Shown here: positions 41,017-50,021 of the stretch, one piece after another
Position numbering within the stretch: position 1 is the stretch's first letter
How the letters are laid out: each line of letters starts with the position of its first letter
Assembly: GCF_900143015.1 (NCBI RefSeq)
Contig: NZ_FSRT01000001.1
Location: 62,001 to 126,000, forward strand
Direction: 5' to 3'
DNA from: Fibrobacter sp. UWB11
Lineage (GTDB): Bacteria; Fibrobacterota; Fibrobacteria; Fibrobacterales; Fibrobacteraceae
Length of the DNA stretch: 64,000 bases
Position numbers and translations under genes: made by a program
The notes under the pieces: generated by a model
The model's database searches: none
Told to the model about the DNA's origin: nothing
What the model saw: the letters and a program-made list of their open reading frames with translations, nothing else

Positions 41017-41163
41017 TCCTGTTGGCGGGGGCTTTCCCCGGCGTTACCTGGCACCCGCCTTGGCGAGCGCTCTCGAGTAGGTCATGTTCCTACCAGCTAT
41101 CCAACAGGACCATCAAGAAAGTTGATGGGCCCCGCCGCGAATGCACGTACGGACCCAAAGGTC
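41017..41163. ncRNA. Candidate structured RNA (strand uncertain)
   Basis: A GC-rich block in an otherwise AT-rich, gene-free gap (40862-41268) folds into nested stems: TCCTGTTGG (41017-41025) with CCAACAGGA (41101-41109); CGGGG (41026-41030) with CCCCG (41036-41040), or alternatively GGCGGG (41024-41029) with CCCGCC (41054-41059); GTAGG/CCTAC (41077-41081, 41089-41093); CCATCAA/TTGATGG (41110-41116, 41122-41128); GACC/GGTC (41152-41155, 41160-41163). On the minus strand GGTGCCAGGTAACGCC recalls the P12 region of RNase P RNA, but the other conserved RNase P segments are absent. No open frame here has support. Confidence 0.45.
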
Positions 41164-41268
41164 TATGTCGACTGTCACGAGGATTATCGAATATCAGCTA
41201 CAATATATACAAATAGATTGTCGAAGTCAAGGGCTTCTAATTTACTGAATCTCTAATGGTCTGCGGCT

Positions 41269-41979
41269 TTACCCTGAGCCAAATAGACCTAGTTGAACAA
41301 AGAACCTGTATTTGAAATCTTCGGCGAAGTTCTTTTCGAAACGGATTCCCGTGTCCAGAAAATATCCCGTTGTTCCTCTAGAGGGTTTCATTGAAAATCG
41401 TAAACTTAAATCGTTCGTGTAGGTGAAGCTTCGCATATGGAAACCTTCTTGAATCACATGCGTTGTAAAATGGTTTTGGTCGTTAATACCAAGCCATGAA
41501 CCCGGTACAAGGGGGATGTAAACCATTCCGCACCAGATAAAGAGTGGTGCCAAAACCAAAATGCCAGGGCCTTCTGATTCTGAACCTGTTATTTTGTTTG
41601 CGATAGCGTCAATTCCATTGAAAAGAAACCATATACTCGCGGCAAACAAAGCGTCGTCGGATGCTCCGATATCGTCAACCCTTAAATGGAGCGGGTCATA
41701 TCCAATATGGATTCTGTACCCATCCGTAATATTGATTGGTAAAACGTCAAGAAAAGTAAAAATGGAAAAGTCAAATACATCAGGTGTCGCGTAGCTGGCA
41801 CTAAAGCCTAAGGCTCTAGGCATGTATTCTTCATTATGATGCTCAAGCATCCTATCCAATTGTTCTTCTTCTGACAGGCCTTTCTTTTCTTGGGCCATGA
41901 CGTTGCTGCAAATACAAAGGACGATAATGCCTGCAATTCGCAGCAAAAATCGTTGAGTTTGTATGTGAAGTACTGCCAT
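41269..41979 (-). CDS. Exported hypothetical protein
   Basis: A 236-aa protein with an N-terminal signal or anchor (FLLRIAGIIVLCICSNVMA) and a mature part with alternating aromatic strands (RFSMKPSRGTTGYFLDTGIRFEKNF, FKYRFFVQLGLFGSG), suggesting a small outer-membrane barrel or an envelope protein. One hydrophobic stretch (GILVLAPLFIWCGMVYIPLVPG) could span a membrane. No family is recognised. It is monocistronic. Confidence 0.5.
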   Translation of the reverse strand: MAVLHIQTQRFLLRIAGIIVLCICSNVMAQEKKGLSEEEQLDRMLEHHNEEYMPRALGFSASYATPDVFDFSIFTFLDVLPINITDGYRIHIGYDPLHLRVDDIGASDDALFAASIWFLFNGIDAIANKITGSESEGPGILVLAPLFIWCGMVYIPLVPGSWLGINDQNHFTTHVIQEGFHMRSFTYTNDLSLRFSMKPSRGTTGYFLDTGIRFEKNFAEDFKYRFFVQLGLFGSG

Positions 41980-41989
41980 GCATTTAAAT

Positions 41990-42225
41990 ATAACAATGGA
42001 GTTGGAGTCTTAGGGGTGTCCCCTAGGCGAAGGGGTTGCGGAAAACGCCGAAGGCGGTTGAAGCGTGGGGACAACTGTCCAAGGCGAGAGTCGCGACAGG
42101 TTGCTTGCAAACTGGCATGACCGAGCCGAACAGTTGGGGATTGAGCGCAGCGAAAGACCAAGGCTTTCCCCTCCTTTTTTGTATGGATTGCTTCGTCATT
42201 TCATTCCTCGCAATGACGTTTTTCG
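41990..42225. repeat. Repeat-rich intergenic segment upstream of thrS
   Basis: No gene. It contains AGGGG-TGT-CCCCT (about 42012-42024), a GGACA-AC-TGTCC hairpin (about 42069-42081) and, at about 42197-42221, GTCATTTCATTCCTCGCAATGAC. It looks like a composite of dispersed repeats. The remaining bases to 42367 hold only the thrS leader; no T-box features are seen. Confidence 0.45.
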
Positions 42226-42367
42226 GGTCAATTTTCGATTACATTTCCTAACCACTAATCACCAACCACTAGCCACACTTATAGTCTTTTTCTATCTTAC
42301 GCCTCACCGCCAGATGTCGTATTTCTGGGGAACCGGGCGAGAACCGCCCATGAAAAAGGAAATTATT

Positions 42368-44305
42368 ATGTCTCAAATCGAACTCACCTTCCCCGATGGC
42401 TCCGTACGTTCCGTAGCATCGGGCACCACCGGCCTCGAAATTGCAAAGGGCATTTCCGAAGGTCTTGCACGCAAGGCGCTTGGCGTCAAACTCGGCGATA
42501 AGGTCCTCGACCTCACGCGCCCGCTCACCGAGAGCGGCACCATCAAGATTATCACGCCGAGCAACGACGACCCGGATGCACTTTACCTGCTCCGCCACAG
42601 CTGCAGCCACGTGCTTGCCGAAGCCATCTGCGACCTGTTCCCGGGCACCAAGCTCGCCTACGGTCCGGCTATCGAAAAGGGTTTCTACTACGATTTGATG
42701 ACACCGACCCCGATCCAGCAGTCGGATTTCGAGCGCATCGAAAAGCGCATGAAGGAAATCATCAAGGAAGACCGTCCGTTCGTGCGTTGCGAAGTCAGCG
42801 CAGAAGATGGCCTGAAGCGCACCGAAGGCGACAAGTACAAGACCGATAACGCCCAGCGCGCACTCGCCCGCGAAGGTAGCGATGGTACGCTCAGCTTCTA
42901 TGTGACTGGCGAACCGGGCAAGAACTTTGAAGACCTCTGCGCCGGTCCTCATGTGCCTTCTACTGGCAAGCTCAAGAATTTCAAGGTGCTCTCCATGTCT
43001 GGTGCATACTGGCATGGCGACCAGAACAGCGACCAGCTGACCCGCGTGTACGGTACTTGCTTTGCTGACAAGGAAGGTCTCGAAACTTATTTGAAGTTCC
43101 TCGAAGAAGCCGAAAAGCGCGACCACCGCAAGATTGGTAAGGAAATGGACCTCTACCACATTGAAGACCATTCTCCGGGCATGGTGTTCTGGCACCCGAA
43201 GGGCACCAAGATGGTGAACGCCCTTAAGGACTACATCCGCGGAAAGATTGACCGTCGTGGCTACCTCGAAGTGATCACGCCGGAAATCGTGAACAAGACT
43301 TTGTGGATCAAGTCCGGCCACGCCGACAAGTACAACGAGAACATGTTCAAGACGCTCGCTGGCGACGTGGAAATGGCTGTGAAGCCGATGAACTGCCCCT
43401 GCCACATCCAGATTTTCAACACGGGTCTGCGCAGCTGGCGTGACCTGCCTATGCGCCTCGCCGAATTCGGTAAGTGCCACCGTTACGAACCTGCCGGTAC
43501 CATGCACGGCCTGATGCGCGTGCGCGGCTTTGTGCAGGACGACGCCCACATCTTCTGTACCGAAGACCAGATTGCAAGCGAAGTGGCCGACTTCTGCGCC
43601 CTCGTCAAGGAAATCTACCACGACTTCGGTTTCGACGATATCGTGGTGAAGTTCTCCACCCGCCCGGAAAAGCGCGTGGGTTCTGACGAAATTTGGGACA
43701 AGGCTGAAGCCGCCCTCGCCGAAGCGACGAAGCTCGCTGGCCTCGACTATATTTTGAACCCGGGCGAAGGCGCCTTCTACGGCCCGAAGCTCGAATTCAC
43801 GCTGAAGGACTCCCTCGGACGTGACTGGCAGTGCGGTACCATCCAGGTTGACTTCAACCTCCCGCAGCGTCTCGGTGCCGAGTATGTCGGCAAGGACAAC
43901 CAGAAGCATATTCCGGTGATGTTGCACCGCGCCGCCGTGGGTTCCATCGAACGCTTCCTCGGCATTTTGATCGAAGAATTCATGGGTGATTTCCCGCTGT
44001 GGCTCGCTCCGGTTCAGGCCCGCGTGCTCCCGATTTCCGAGAAGTTCGTTGACTACGCGAAGCAGGTCGAGAAGGAACTCGTGAACGCCGGCGTCCGCGT
44101 GGAAGTGGATGAGTCGAATGAGAAACTCGGCTACAAGATCCGCCAGTGCGAACTCCAGAAGATTCCGTACAAGATTATTGTAGGTGAAAAGGAACAGGCA
44201 GAAGGTCTCATCGCTGTCAACAAGAGAAAGGAAGGTGACAAGGGTCAGATGACTGTCGCCCAGTTCCTCGAAATGACCGCAGATGACAGAAAAGTCGTTC
44301 GCTAG
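42368..44305 (+). CDS. thrS: Threonyl-tRNA synthetase
   Basis: A 645-aa class II synthetase that charges tRNA-Thr. ATG 42368 (MSQIELTFPDGS) is preferred because AAAAAGGAA lies nine bases upstream; ATG 42350 and longer frames are less likely. Domains in order: TGS (1-62), the editing/SAD domain with H-S-C-S-H (RHSCSHVLAEA), the catalytic core with MNCPCH-IQIF (zinc-binding Cys), the motif 2 RLAEFGKCHRYEPAGTMHGLMRVRGF and motif 3 HRAAVGSIERFLGILIE, and the anticodon-binding domain (about 540-645). Codon use is very GC-rich, typical of a highly expressed gene. Confidence 0.95.
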   Translation: MSQIELTFPDGSVRSVASGTTGLEIAKGISEGLARKALGVKLGDKVLDLTRPLTESGTIKIITPSNDDPDALYLLRHSCSHVLAEAICDLFPGTKLAYGPAIEKGFYYDLMTPTPIQQSDFERIEKRMKEIIKEDRPFVRCEVSAEDGLKRTEGDKYKTDNAQRALAREGSDGTLSFYVTGEPGKNFEDLCAGPHVPSTGKLKNFKVLSMSGAYWHGDQNSDQLTRVYGTCFADKEGLETYLKFLEEAEKRDHRKIGKEMDLYHIEDHSPGMVFWHPKGTKMVNALKDYIRGKIDRRGYLEVITPEIVNKTLWIKSGHADKYNENMFKTLAGDVEMAVKPMNCPCHIQIFNTGLRSWRDLPMRLAEFGKCHRYEPAGTMHGLMRVRGFVQDDAHIFCTEDQIASEVADFCALVKEIYHDFGFDDIVVKFSTRPEKRVGSDEIWDKAEAALAEATKLAGLDYILNPGEGAFYGPKLEFTLKDSLGRDWQCGTIQVDFNLPQRLGAEYVGKDNQKHIPVMLHRAAVGSIERFLGILIEEFMGDFPLWLAPVQARVLPISEKFVDYAKQVEKELVNAGVRVEVDESNEKLGYKIRQCELQKIPYKIIVGEKEQAEGLIAVNKRKEGDKGQMTVAQFLEMTADDRKVVR

Positions 44306-44327
44306 TCAATAACCGAAAAACATTCGC

Positions 44328-44362
44328 AAACGTAGGTTCCTTTGAGCCTACGTTTTTTTTAT
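44328..44362 (+). terminator. thrS terminator
   Basis: AAACGTAGGTTC with GAGCCTACGTTT around a short loop and a T8 tail. Confidence 0.85.
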
Positions 44363-44419
44363 GCCGTTTTTCTGTAAAATTGACATGCGCCTGTACGAAG
44401 ATAATTGACCGGCATTCCC

Positions 44420-47128
44420 TTATTTCAAATCAATTTTAAGCGCTTTTATGAGCGAATCTAAACGATTTGTGAGTTTTTTAGCTCCCGTGTCCGAAAGATG
44501 GTCGCAGTTGAGGGCGTCAATGTCTTCGTAATCGTGATTTCCCATCTTGTTTTCGTCCATCAATTTAAAGTTCGAGTATTTTTCTTCGTACTTTTGAATT
44601 TTTTCAATCATTTCCTTCGCGACTGAGCGACGGAGCCCATATCGCCCGAATGCCCCTGTTTCCTTGTAGCCGGGGGATTGCGGGAAGATGACTCCGATGA
44701 TGAAAATATTATGTTCTTTGGCTTCTTGGATGAATGCTTCCACTTCTTCGAGCAACATGTCGGTGGGGTGCTTATTTGCAATGTCCATGTATGTGGAGTC
44801 CACGTAAATGGGGCTTCCTTGCCATCCTTCGCCGGGGCCTTCGACATGGCCAAGCATCTCTTGTTCCGTTTCTCTGATTTCGCTGTTTTCGCCGTAGGAA
44901 TCGCGTGTGAGTTCGTATAAGCCTTTGGGGTATCCTTCGGGCCAGAATTTGTGAGATTCATCGTAAACGAATCCGGGAGAGTGAACAAAAATGAGATCCC
45001 AGAAACTGGGCATTTCGTAATGACGCCAAAATAAAATGTCTAGGTCAAGCGAGATAACCGCAACTTTGAATTTGGGTAAAAGGTTGGCTCCATATCCAAA
45101 GAAAATTCTTCTTGCAACGGACAAGTCTACTGCGGCATTGGACATGTTGATTGAGAAGATATTTTTGTTCTTGTTTAAAATGATCGGGTTGATGCCTGCC
45201 CATGGTCTAGAGGAACCCGAAATTAAAACATTGATGGAATCGCGGTGCTTGTAAAGTAATTCCAAATCGTAGCGGGTCATTGTTGTGCTCATGTCGCCTG
45301 AGTAGGGGCAGTTGAGCTCGTATTGCCCGGCACTGTCAACGTCCAATGATGTTTCGAAATTCTGGAGTTTGCCAATCCAAAAATCTGGATGCCACAGTTC
45401 CGTGCCGTTTGCAATTTCTGTAATGCTGGAATCGTTTGTATTTACCAGGACAATTTTAGGATGTTCGCCGTTTATGTTTGTGAGTGTTGCAACTGCAAGA
45501 TTTTCGCTGTTGTGTACCCATTCTGTATGGTCGAATGTGTAGCCTTTCGGTGCAGGAATCATCTTTATAAGTTTGCCTGTGCTATCGGCAATCAATAACT
45601 GTTCGTGGGTAGTGTACTTGTGCCCCGAGAATTCCTTTCCGGTGTTTCCGCCAAAGTCCAAGAATAAAGTCTGCTTTGTCAATTCAGAGAAGGAGGCGTT
45701 GCACGCTTGTTCTTTGTTGTACCAAATTTCGTTCTTGTCGTTGATATGTGCACGGAGCAATCTTGCTCCCGAGACGGCGAACTTTTCGTCGGTGCTGATG
45801 CCTCCATTGAATGTTCCGTCAAGAATTTTTCTTGGCTTTCCGAATTTTCCGCCAGCAAAAGGAACACTCCATGTAGCTTCTTTTTTCCATGCCGTTTCAT
45901 CGGAATTATTTTCGGTGCTTGACACATAAACGATTTCGGTGTCGGCTCCGACTACGCGCCAGCGCGGAATTGCAGCGCTTTCTACATCGAGCTTGATTTT
46001 GTCGGCTTCAATGGAATCGAGTCGTTGAACGTAAAGCGAGGAATTTCCAGAAATACCCTCGTACTTTGTTGAAAATGCAACAAGGTTCCCGTTGGGCGAA
46101 AGCGTGGGATGGTAGGCGTCAACCGAGTCTTCGATTTCTTTGACAGTGGGCGTTCCGTTTGCAAAATTGACAAAAGCAATGTTTCCTGTTTCGTCATTGC
46201 GGAAAACGAGTTTGTTCTGGTATGTTTTCGTCGATTTTTTCAGCAATGCAGATGTCGTGAGAACATTGATGGGTGATGCTGTGGCAATGCCCTTGGCGTT
46301 CATCCAAACTGCGTCAGGAATTTTTCCGAAGGCGAGTCTGAATCCAACATAGTTGGCCTTGGTTGATGAAGTGACTGTATAAACATCTCCGCGGTTGTCA
46401 AGTAACGTTGCCGCGGCTTCATTTCGGTAGCTGCCGCCTTTTACGACGCGCTCTCCGACATTTCCACCATCCGGTGCTCCTGCATAGTTTGTAATAGTTG
46501 TGTCGTGGAGAACACCCATCCAGTCGTTTACCCATTCCATTGCGTTCCCAGCAAGGTCGCAAAAATCGCTTTGGGATTCTGCTGTACAGGGTTTATGTAA
46601 TTTGTAATCAGAATTATCTGCGTTCCAGCCTTTTTGCGGAACCCAATTTTTTGAGGCAACTAAAGTCCACTCGGCTTCGGTCGGAAGTCTGTAAGCGTCA
46701 TTTTGGGCATTGAATGTATAACCCGCTAAATCGGTGCAATGTCCTTCAGAATCAAAAGTTGCCGCGGTGTAGCTGTAGGCTGTGTCCAGTTTATCGTTTT
46801 TGCTTTTTTCGTTGGCAAAAAGTACTGCGTCGAAAAATGTCACGTTGGTTACAGGCAATTCGGGATTGTCGCATTTTATTTTCTTGATGAACTTTGTGAA
46901 ATCACCACAAGTGACTTCGTGCTTGTCAAGAGAAAAATCGTATGTGAATTTAACAGTCTGTTTTGGACCCATCTTGACCGATGCGTTCGTTGCGTTTACG
47001 CGCATCATTCCGGCGTGGTTGTTGTCGCTGCGTATGGAAAATTCGTTAGAATTGCTCGAAGATGTTCCACTGTCGGAACAGCAGACCAATAGACTTGCGA
47101 CAAAAAACAACACAGACTGTTTTTTCAT
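44420..47128 (-). CDS. TIGR02171-family lipoprotein: SUMF1-like, propeller and SGNH-like domains
   Basis: A 902-aa lipoprotein (lipobox around Cys16-17, VCCS). Residues 40-270 resemble a formylglycine-generating/SUMF1-like domain (FSLDKHEVTCGDFTKFI, YRLPTEAEWTLVASKN, DLAGNAMEWVNDW, VVKGGSYR, YVGFRLAF). About 300-590 is a TolB/WD-like propeller (YHPTLSPNGNLVAFSTK). About 610-895 looks like an SGNH-type domain: VLISGSSRPWAGINP, then CDHLSDTGAKKL with the block V Asp-His. This is the F. succinogenes paralogous family TIGR02171, for which no function is known. Whether the C-terminal domain is active is inference. Confidence 0.8.
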   Translation of the reverse strand: MKKQSVLFFVASLLVCCSDSGTSSSNSNEFSIRSDNNHAGMMRVNATNASVKMGPKQTVKFTYDFSLDKHEVTCGDFTKFIKKIKCDNPELPVTNVTFFDAVLFANEKSKNDKLDTAYSYTAATFDSEGHCTDLAGYTFNAQNDAYRLPTEAEWTLVASKNWVPQKGWNADNSDYKLHKPCTAESQSDFCDLAGNAMEWVNDWMGVLHDTTITNYAGAPDGGNVGERVVKGGSYRNEAAATLLDNRGDVYTVTSSTKANYVGFRLAFGKIPDAVWMNAKGIATASPINVLTTSALLKKSTKTYQNKLVFRNDETGNIAFVNFANGTPTVKEIEDSVDAYHPTLSPNGNLVAFSTKYEGISGNSSLYVQRLDSIEADKIKLDVESAAIPRWRVVGADTEIVYVSSTENNSDETAWKKEATWSVPFAGGKFGKPRKILDGTFNGGISTDEKFAVSGARLLRAHINDKNEIWYNKEQACNASFSELTKQTLFLDFGGNTGKEFSGHKYTTHEQLLIADSTGKLIKMIPAPKGYTFDHTEWVHNSENLAVATLTNINGEHPKIVLVNTNDSSITEIANGTELWHPDFWIGKLQNFETSLDVDSAGQYELNCPYSGDMSTTMTRYDLELLYKHRDSINVLISGSSRPWAGINPIILNKNKNIFSINMSNAAVDLSVARRIFFGYGANLLPKFKVAVISLDLDILFWRHYEMPSFWDLIFVHSPGFVYDESHKFWPEGYPKGLYELTRDSYGENSEIRETEQEMLGHVEGPGEGWQGSPIYVDSTYMDIANKHPTDMLLEEVEAFIQEAKEHNIFIIGVIFPQSPGYKETGAFGRYGLRRSVAKEMIEKIQKYEEKYSNFKLMDENKMGNHDYEDIDALNCDHLSDTGAKKLTNRLDSLIKALKIDLK

Positions 47129-47182
47129 AAAACCGAATCCTGATCTAAAGGGTTATATAAAAATACAAATTTTGAACAGGTC

Positions 47183-47212
47183 AAAAAAGCCGGGAAGCTT
47201 TATGCACCCGGC
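47183..47212 (-). terminator. Rubredoxin terminator
   Basis: On the minus strand GCCGGG/CCCGGC around a 12-base loop is followed by TTTTTTG. Confidence 0.75.
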
Positions 47213-47235
47213 GCATCAACAAGTGAAACTTTCAA

Positions 47236-47397
47236 TTATCCTTCTTTTGCGAATTCTTCTTTGCCGACACCGCAAATGGGGCAAACCCAATCTTCCGGTA
47301 AATCTTCGAAGGCGGTACCTGGTGCTACTCCGTTATCGGGGTCACCAACTGCAGGGTCATAAACGTAACCGCAAGTTTCGCATTTGTATTTGGCCAT
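47236..47397 (-). CDS. Rubredoxin
   Basis: A 53-aa small iron protein. The two knuckles are [10 protein letters not shown] (Cys6, Cys9) and C-P-I-C-G-V-G-K (Cys39, Cys42), binding one Fe(Cys)4 centre; the middle has the conserved P-G-T[10 protein letters not shown]. Length is typical. AAGGAGAAAATC precedes the ATG. Rubredoxins carry single electrons, often to superoxide or peroxide reductases in anaerobes. No partner gene is adjacent. Confidence 0.95.
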   Translation of the reverse strand: MAKYKCETCGYVYDPAVGDPDNGVAPGTAFEDLPEDWVCPICGVGKEEFAKEG

Positions 47398-47475
47398 GAT
47401 TTTCTCCTTGCTTTATAGTGCTTTTTTTAAACTATATAAATAAAAGAGAGAACGTTAGATTTTTATATTTTTTTT

Positions 47476-48159
47476 GTGCTTGAAACGACTCGAATTTACA
47501 TTGCCGATATTTCTGTATTGAAGGGTGCTTCCGTTTTTGAAAGTTTTTTGAAAAAAGTTCCTGAATATCGTCAAAAAAAGGCAATGTCCTTTAAATTTGA
47601 AAAAGGTAAAACGCAGTCGCTGGGCGTTGGAATTTTACTCAAAATGGCTTGTGAAGAATCTGGTTTTGCAGGTGCTGATGAGCATATTGTGTATGGCGAA
47701 AACGGAAAGCCTTTTTTCGCTGATTTCCCGGATGTGCATTTTAATTTGTCTCATTCAGGTGAACGCGTGATGTGCGTTATTTCGCCTTTTGAGGTGGGCT
47801 GCGATGTCGAAATTATAAAGGGCGACCGTGGCCGCCTTGCCGAACGCTTCTTTAAGCCTGAAGAATCAGCTTGGATCAAACATTTCGAGACGCTTGAGGC
47901 GCAATCCGGGGCGTTTTACAGGTTGTGGACTCTTAAAGAATGTTATATGAAAGTAACGGGACGAGGCATGTCCCTTATGCCGGACATGTTTGCATTGCGT
48001 ATGGATGAAAACGAGAATGTTTCGCTATTTCACGATGGCGTGCGTCCGGAATATGCGTTCCGAGAAATCGACTTGCATGACGGCTACCGTTATGCTTGTT
48101 GCATAAAGAACAATGGCAAAGACGCTCCGCAAGAAGTGAAGCGTGTAGATTTGTTTTAA
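47476..48159 (+). CDS. 4'-phosphopantetheinyl transferase (Sfp type)
   Basis: A 227-aa protein from GTG 47476. Family motifs are VHFNLSHSGERVMC, VGCDVEIIK (Mg-binding D-x-E), and the W-x-x-K-E-x-x-x-K pattern WTLKECYMKVTGRG. It would transfer phosphopantetheine from CoA to acyl or peptidyl carrier proteins. No Shine-Dalgarno sequence is obvious and the leader is T-rich. No carrier-protein cluster is nearby, so it probably serves fatty-acid or polyketide genes elsewhere. Confidence 0.85.
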   Translation: MLETTRIYIADISVLKGASVFESFLKKVPEYRQKKAMSFKFEKGKTQSLGVGILLKMACEESGFAGADEHIVYGENGKPFFADFPDVHFNLSHSGERVMCVISPFEVGCDVEIIKGDRGRLAERFFKPEESAWIKHFETLEAQSGAFYRLWTLKECYMKVTGRGMSLMPDMFALRMDENENVSLFHDGVRPEYAFREIDLHDGYRYACCIKNNGKDAPQEVKRVDLF

Positions 48160-48176
48160 AACGATTTCTCTTGCTC

Positions 48177-48265
48177 AGTCATCCCGGACACCGTTCTCTT
48201 TGACTACTTGCAGCTTTGCTGCTTAGTAGTCATGATCCGCGAATGGGGACGGGATCGCCTTTTTC
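48177..48265. repeat. Intergenic hairpin repeat (second copy)
   Basis: GTCATCCCGGACACCG begins a repeat that contains a nested hairpin: GACTACT (48202-48208), GCAGC-TTT-GCTGC, AGTAGTC (48225-48231), then ATGATCCGCG...GGGATCGCC. It corresponds to the element at 20481-20540 with compensating stem changes. Confidence 0.6.
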
Positions 48266-48286
48266 CTATTGTCTACTTTCTTCCGT

Positions 48287-49354
48287 TTACTGGCTAACTC
48301 TTATATAATCGACGAGCATTTCGTTCGGGAATTGTGAATCGTCTACTTCAAAGCCGGGCCAGTTGCCTGCTACGGCAACGTTCAGCAAAAAGAAAAATGG
48401 CTTGTGGAATTCTTCGGTGTCGCCCTCGTTGCCCTCGATTAGAATCTCATGGTACATGAAATCATCGACGAACATGCGAATGTATTTCTCGTCCCACGTG
48501 AATTTATATGTGTGGAACTGCGTAATGTCAAGTTCGAATTTCTGATCGCGGTAGTTGCCGGTGTTGTTTCCGTAGGTTGCGTATTCGGCACCGTTTGCCC
48601 AGTGGTTGGTGCCGTAGATTTTGTTTTCACGGTTGACCGCTTCAATGATGTCGATTTCACCGCAGGCGGGCCATCCGACGGTGTCGAAGTTTTCGCCGAG
48701 CATCCAAAATGCGGGCCAGATTCCCTTGCCGGTTGGGAGCGCAATGCGGGCTTCTACAGTACCATATTTGAATGCAAACTTGCCTTTGGTAAGCATGCGT
48801 GCGGAGGTGTATTTTTGACCTTCGTAGTCTTCTTTTTGCGCGCGGATGTGCAAGACACCGTCCTTGACATAGGCGTTTTCCTTGCGGTCGGTGTAGTATT
48901 CCCATTCATTATTGCCCCAGCCGCTTGCTCCCGTGCCGATGTCGAATGTCCATTTGGTGGGGTCAATGGATTCACCATCGAATTCATCGTTCCAGAGGTA
49001 TTGTGCAGTGGGCTCCGCACTGCTTGAAGATACCGCTTCCGCGCTGCTTGAGGAACTCGTCATGGCGGGCTTTGCCCCGCCTTCTGTGCTGCTAGACGAA
49101 GCTGTTTCAATGCTACTTGATGATTGAATAGCTATGCTGCTTGAGGAAACCGTTTTGGAACTGCTGGAGGATTGGATTATCGTGCTGCTTGATGATGTTG
49201 CGGAACTTTCGATGGCGTTTTCACTAGAGCTTGTTTCTGCGGGAATCGGTGGTTCGCAGATTTTGTCCCCAGAACATGCGGACAAAGCGGCAATTCCTAA
49301 TAGGGCGATTCCCGTTGCAATACTTTTGCGAATTACTTTGTACTTATATGCCAT
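48287..49354 (-). CDS. GH16 beta-glucanase lipoprotein with poly-Ser linker
   Basis: A 355-aa lipoprotein: signal peptide, lipobox LSAC (Cys27), then a linker to about residue 116 made of repeated S-S-S-S-S. The GH16 sandwich (118-355) has WNDEFDGESIDPTKWT, WPAFWMLGENFDTVGWPACGEIDIIE (catalytic E233, D235, E238), HTYKFTWDEKYIRMFVDD and LNVAVAGNWPGF. It resembles laminarinase or mixed-linkage glucanases. Surface-anchored beta-glucan hydrolysis is likely. AAGGGG precedes the ATG. Confidence 0.85.
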   Translation of the reverse strand: MAYKYKVIRKSIATGIALLGIAALSACSGDKICEPPIPAETSSSENAIESSATSSSSTIIQSSSSSKTVSSSSIAIQSSSSIETASSSSTEGGAKPAMTSSSSSAEAVSSSSAEPTAQYLWNDEFDGESIDPTKWTFDIGTGASGWGNNEWEYYTDRKENAYVKDGVLHIRAQKEDYEGQKYTSARMLTKGKFAFKYGTVEARIALPTGKGIWPAFWMLGENFDTVGWPACGEIDIIEAVNRENKIYGTNHWANGAEYATYGNNTGNYRDQKFELDITQFHTYKFTWDEKYIRMFVDDFMYHEILIEGNEGDTEEFHKPFFFLLNVAVAGNWPGFEVDDSQFPNEMLVDYIRVSQ

Positions 49355-49374
49355 AAAACCAACCCCTTACTTTT

Positions 49375-49878
49375 TTACTTTGCGTCCGGATCTTCCGGGT
49401 GGACACGTGCGATTACGCCAACCGTTGCTCGCGTTGCCTTGACCAAGTCTGTCGGCGCTACTTTCAACTGCAGACCACGTTCGCCTGCGCTTACGTAAAT
49501 GTACGGGAACTGCATCGCTGTTTCGTGAATGAAAATGGGGAAGTTCTTCTTGAGCCCGAGCGGGCTGCAGCCGCCACGAATGTAACCTGTCAACGGGGTC
49601 AAATCCTTGAGCGGAACGGTGTCGATTTTTTTGTTGCCGCTCACCTTGGCAGCCCCCTTCAAATCGACTTCGAGATTGCCCGGCACAACGCAAATAAGAT
49701 AACCTATCTTGTCGCCATGCACAAGAATCGTTTTGAAAACCTGGTTGATATCTTCGCCCAAACTATCGGCCACATGCTGTGCTCCAAGGTCATTTTCGTC
49801 AACCTTGTATGGGATTAGTTCGTATTGAATCTTCTGTCTGTCCAAAATGCGTGCGGCGTTAGTCTTTTTGATTTCCAT
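49375..49878 (-). CDS. ybaK: YbaK/EbsC-type Cys-tRNA(Pro) deacylase
   Basis: A 167-aa protein. MEIKKTNAARILDRQKIQYELIPY is the family N-terminus, followed by AQHVADSLG, VFKTILV, the conserved K-x-x-G near KVSGNKKIDTV and GYIRGGCSPLGLKKNFP, and ISAGERGLQL-type strand VSAGERGLQLKVAP. It clears mischarged cysteine from tRNA-Pro. It is 20 bases upstream of the GH16 gene on the same strand; the link is probably positional. Confidence 0.9.
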   Translation of the reverse strand: MEIKKTNAARILDRQKIQYELIPYKVDENDLGAQHVADSLGEDINQVFKTILVHGDKIGYLICVVPGNLEVDLKGAAKVSGNKKIDTVPLKDLTPLTGYIRGGCSPLGLKKNFPIFIHETAMQFPYIYVSAGERGLQLKVAPTDLVKATRATVGVIARVHPEDPDAK

Positions 49879-50021
49879 AAATTCCTCAATAGCGGGTATT
49901 TTACCCTTGAATATTCCATTTTCAAATATAAATCTTTGGAGTGACCGGTTGCAATAGTCCTTAGTGAAAGCTAAATTAAAATAGTATGGTTGTATAGTAT
50001 TTGGTGTAGAAGGAGTATTCT

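Noticed and set aside
41130-41160. Group II intron domain V
   Set aside because: GCACGTACGG looked like the domain V 3' strand, but the opposite strand does not pair with it and no intron protein is nearby.
41017-41163. Intact RNase P RNA
   Set aside because: Only the GTGCCAGGTAACGCC-like part resembles it; the conserved GAGGAAAGTCC and ACAGA-type regions are absent and the block is too short.
42100-42367. T-box leader of thrS
   Set aside because: No specifier loop, T-box bulge sequence or antiterminator-terminator pair; the leader is made of dispersed repeats.
42269-43927. Long open frame opposite thrS
   Set aside because: It is the antisense shadow of a very GC-biased gene, has no ribosome site and no family resemblance. 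The same holds for long frames opposite glgP (52070-54010), the porin (14486-15670) and glgA (11950-13035).
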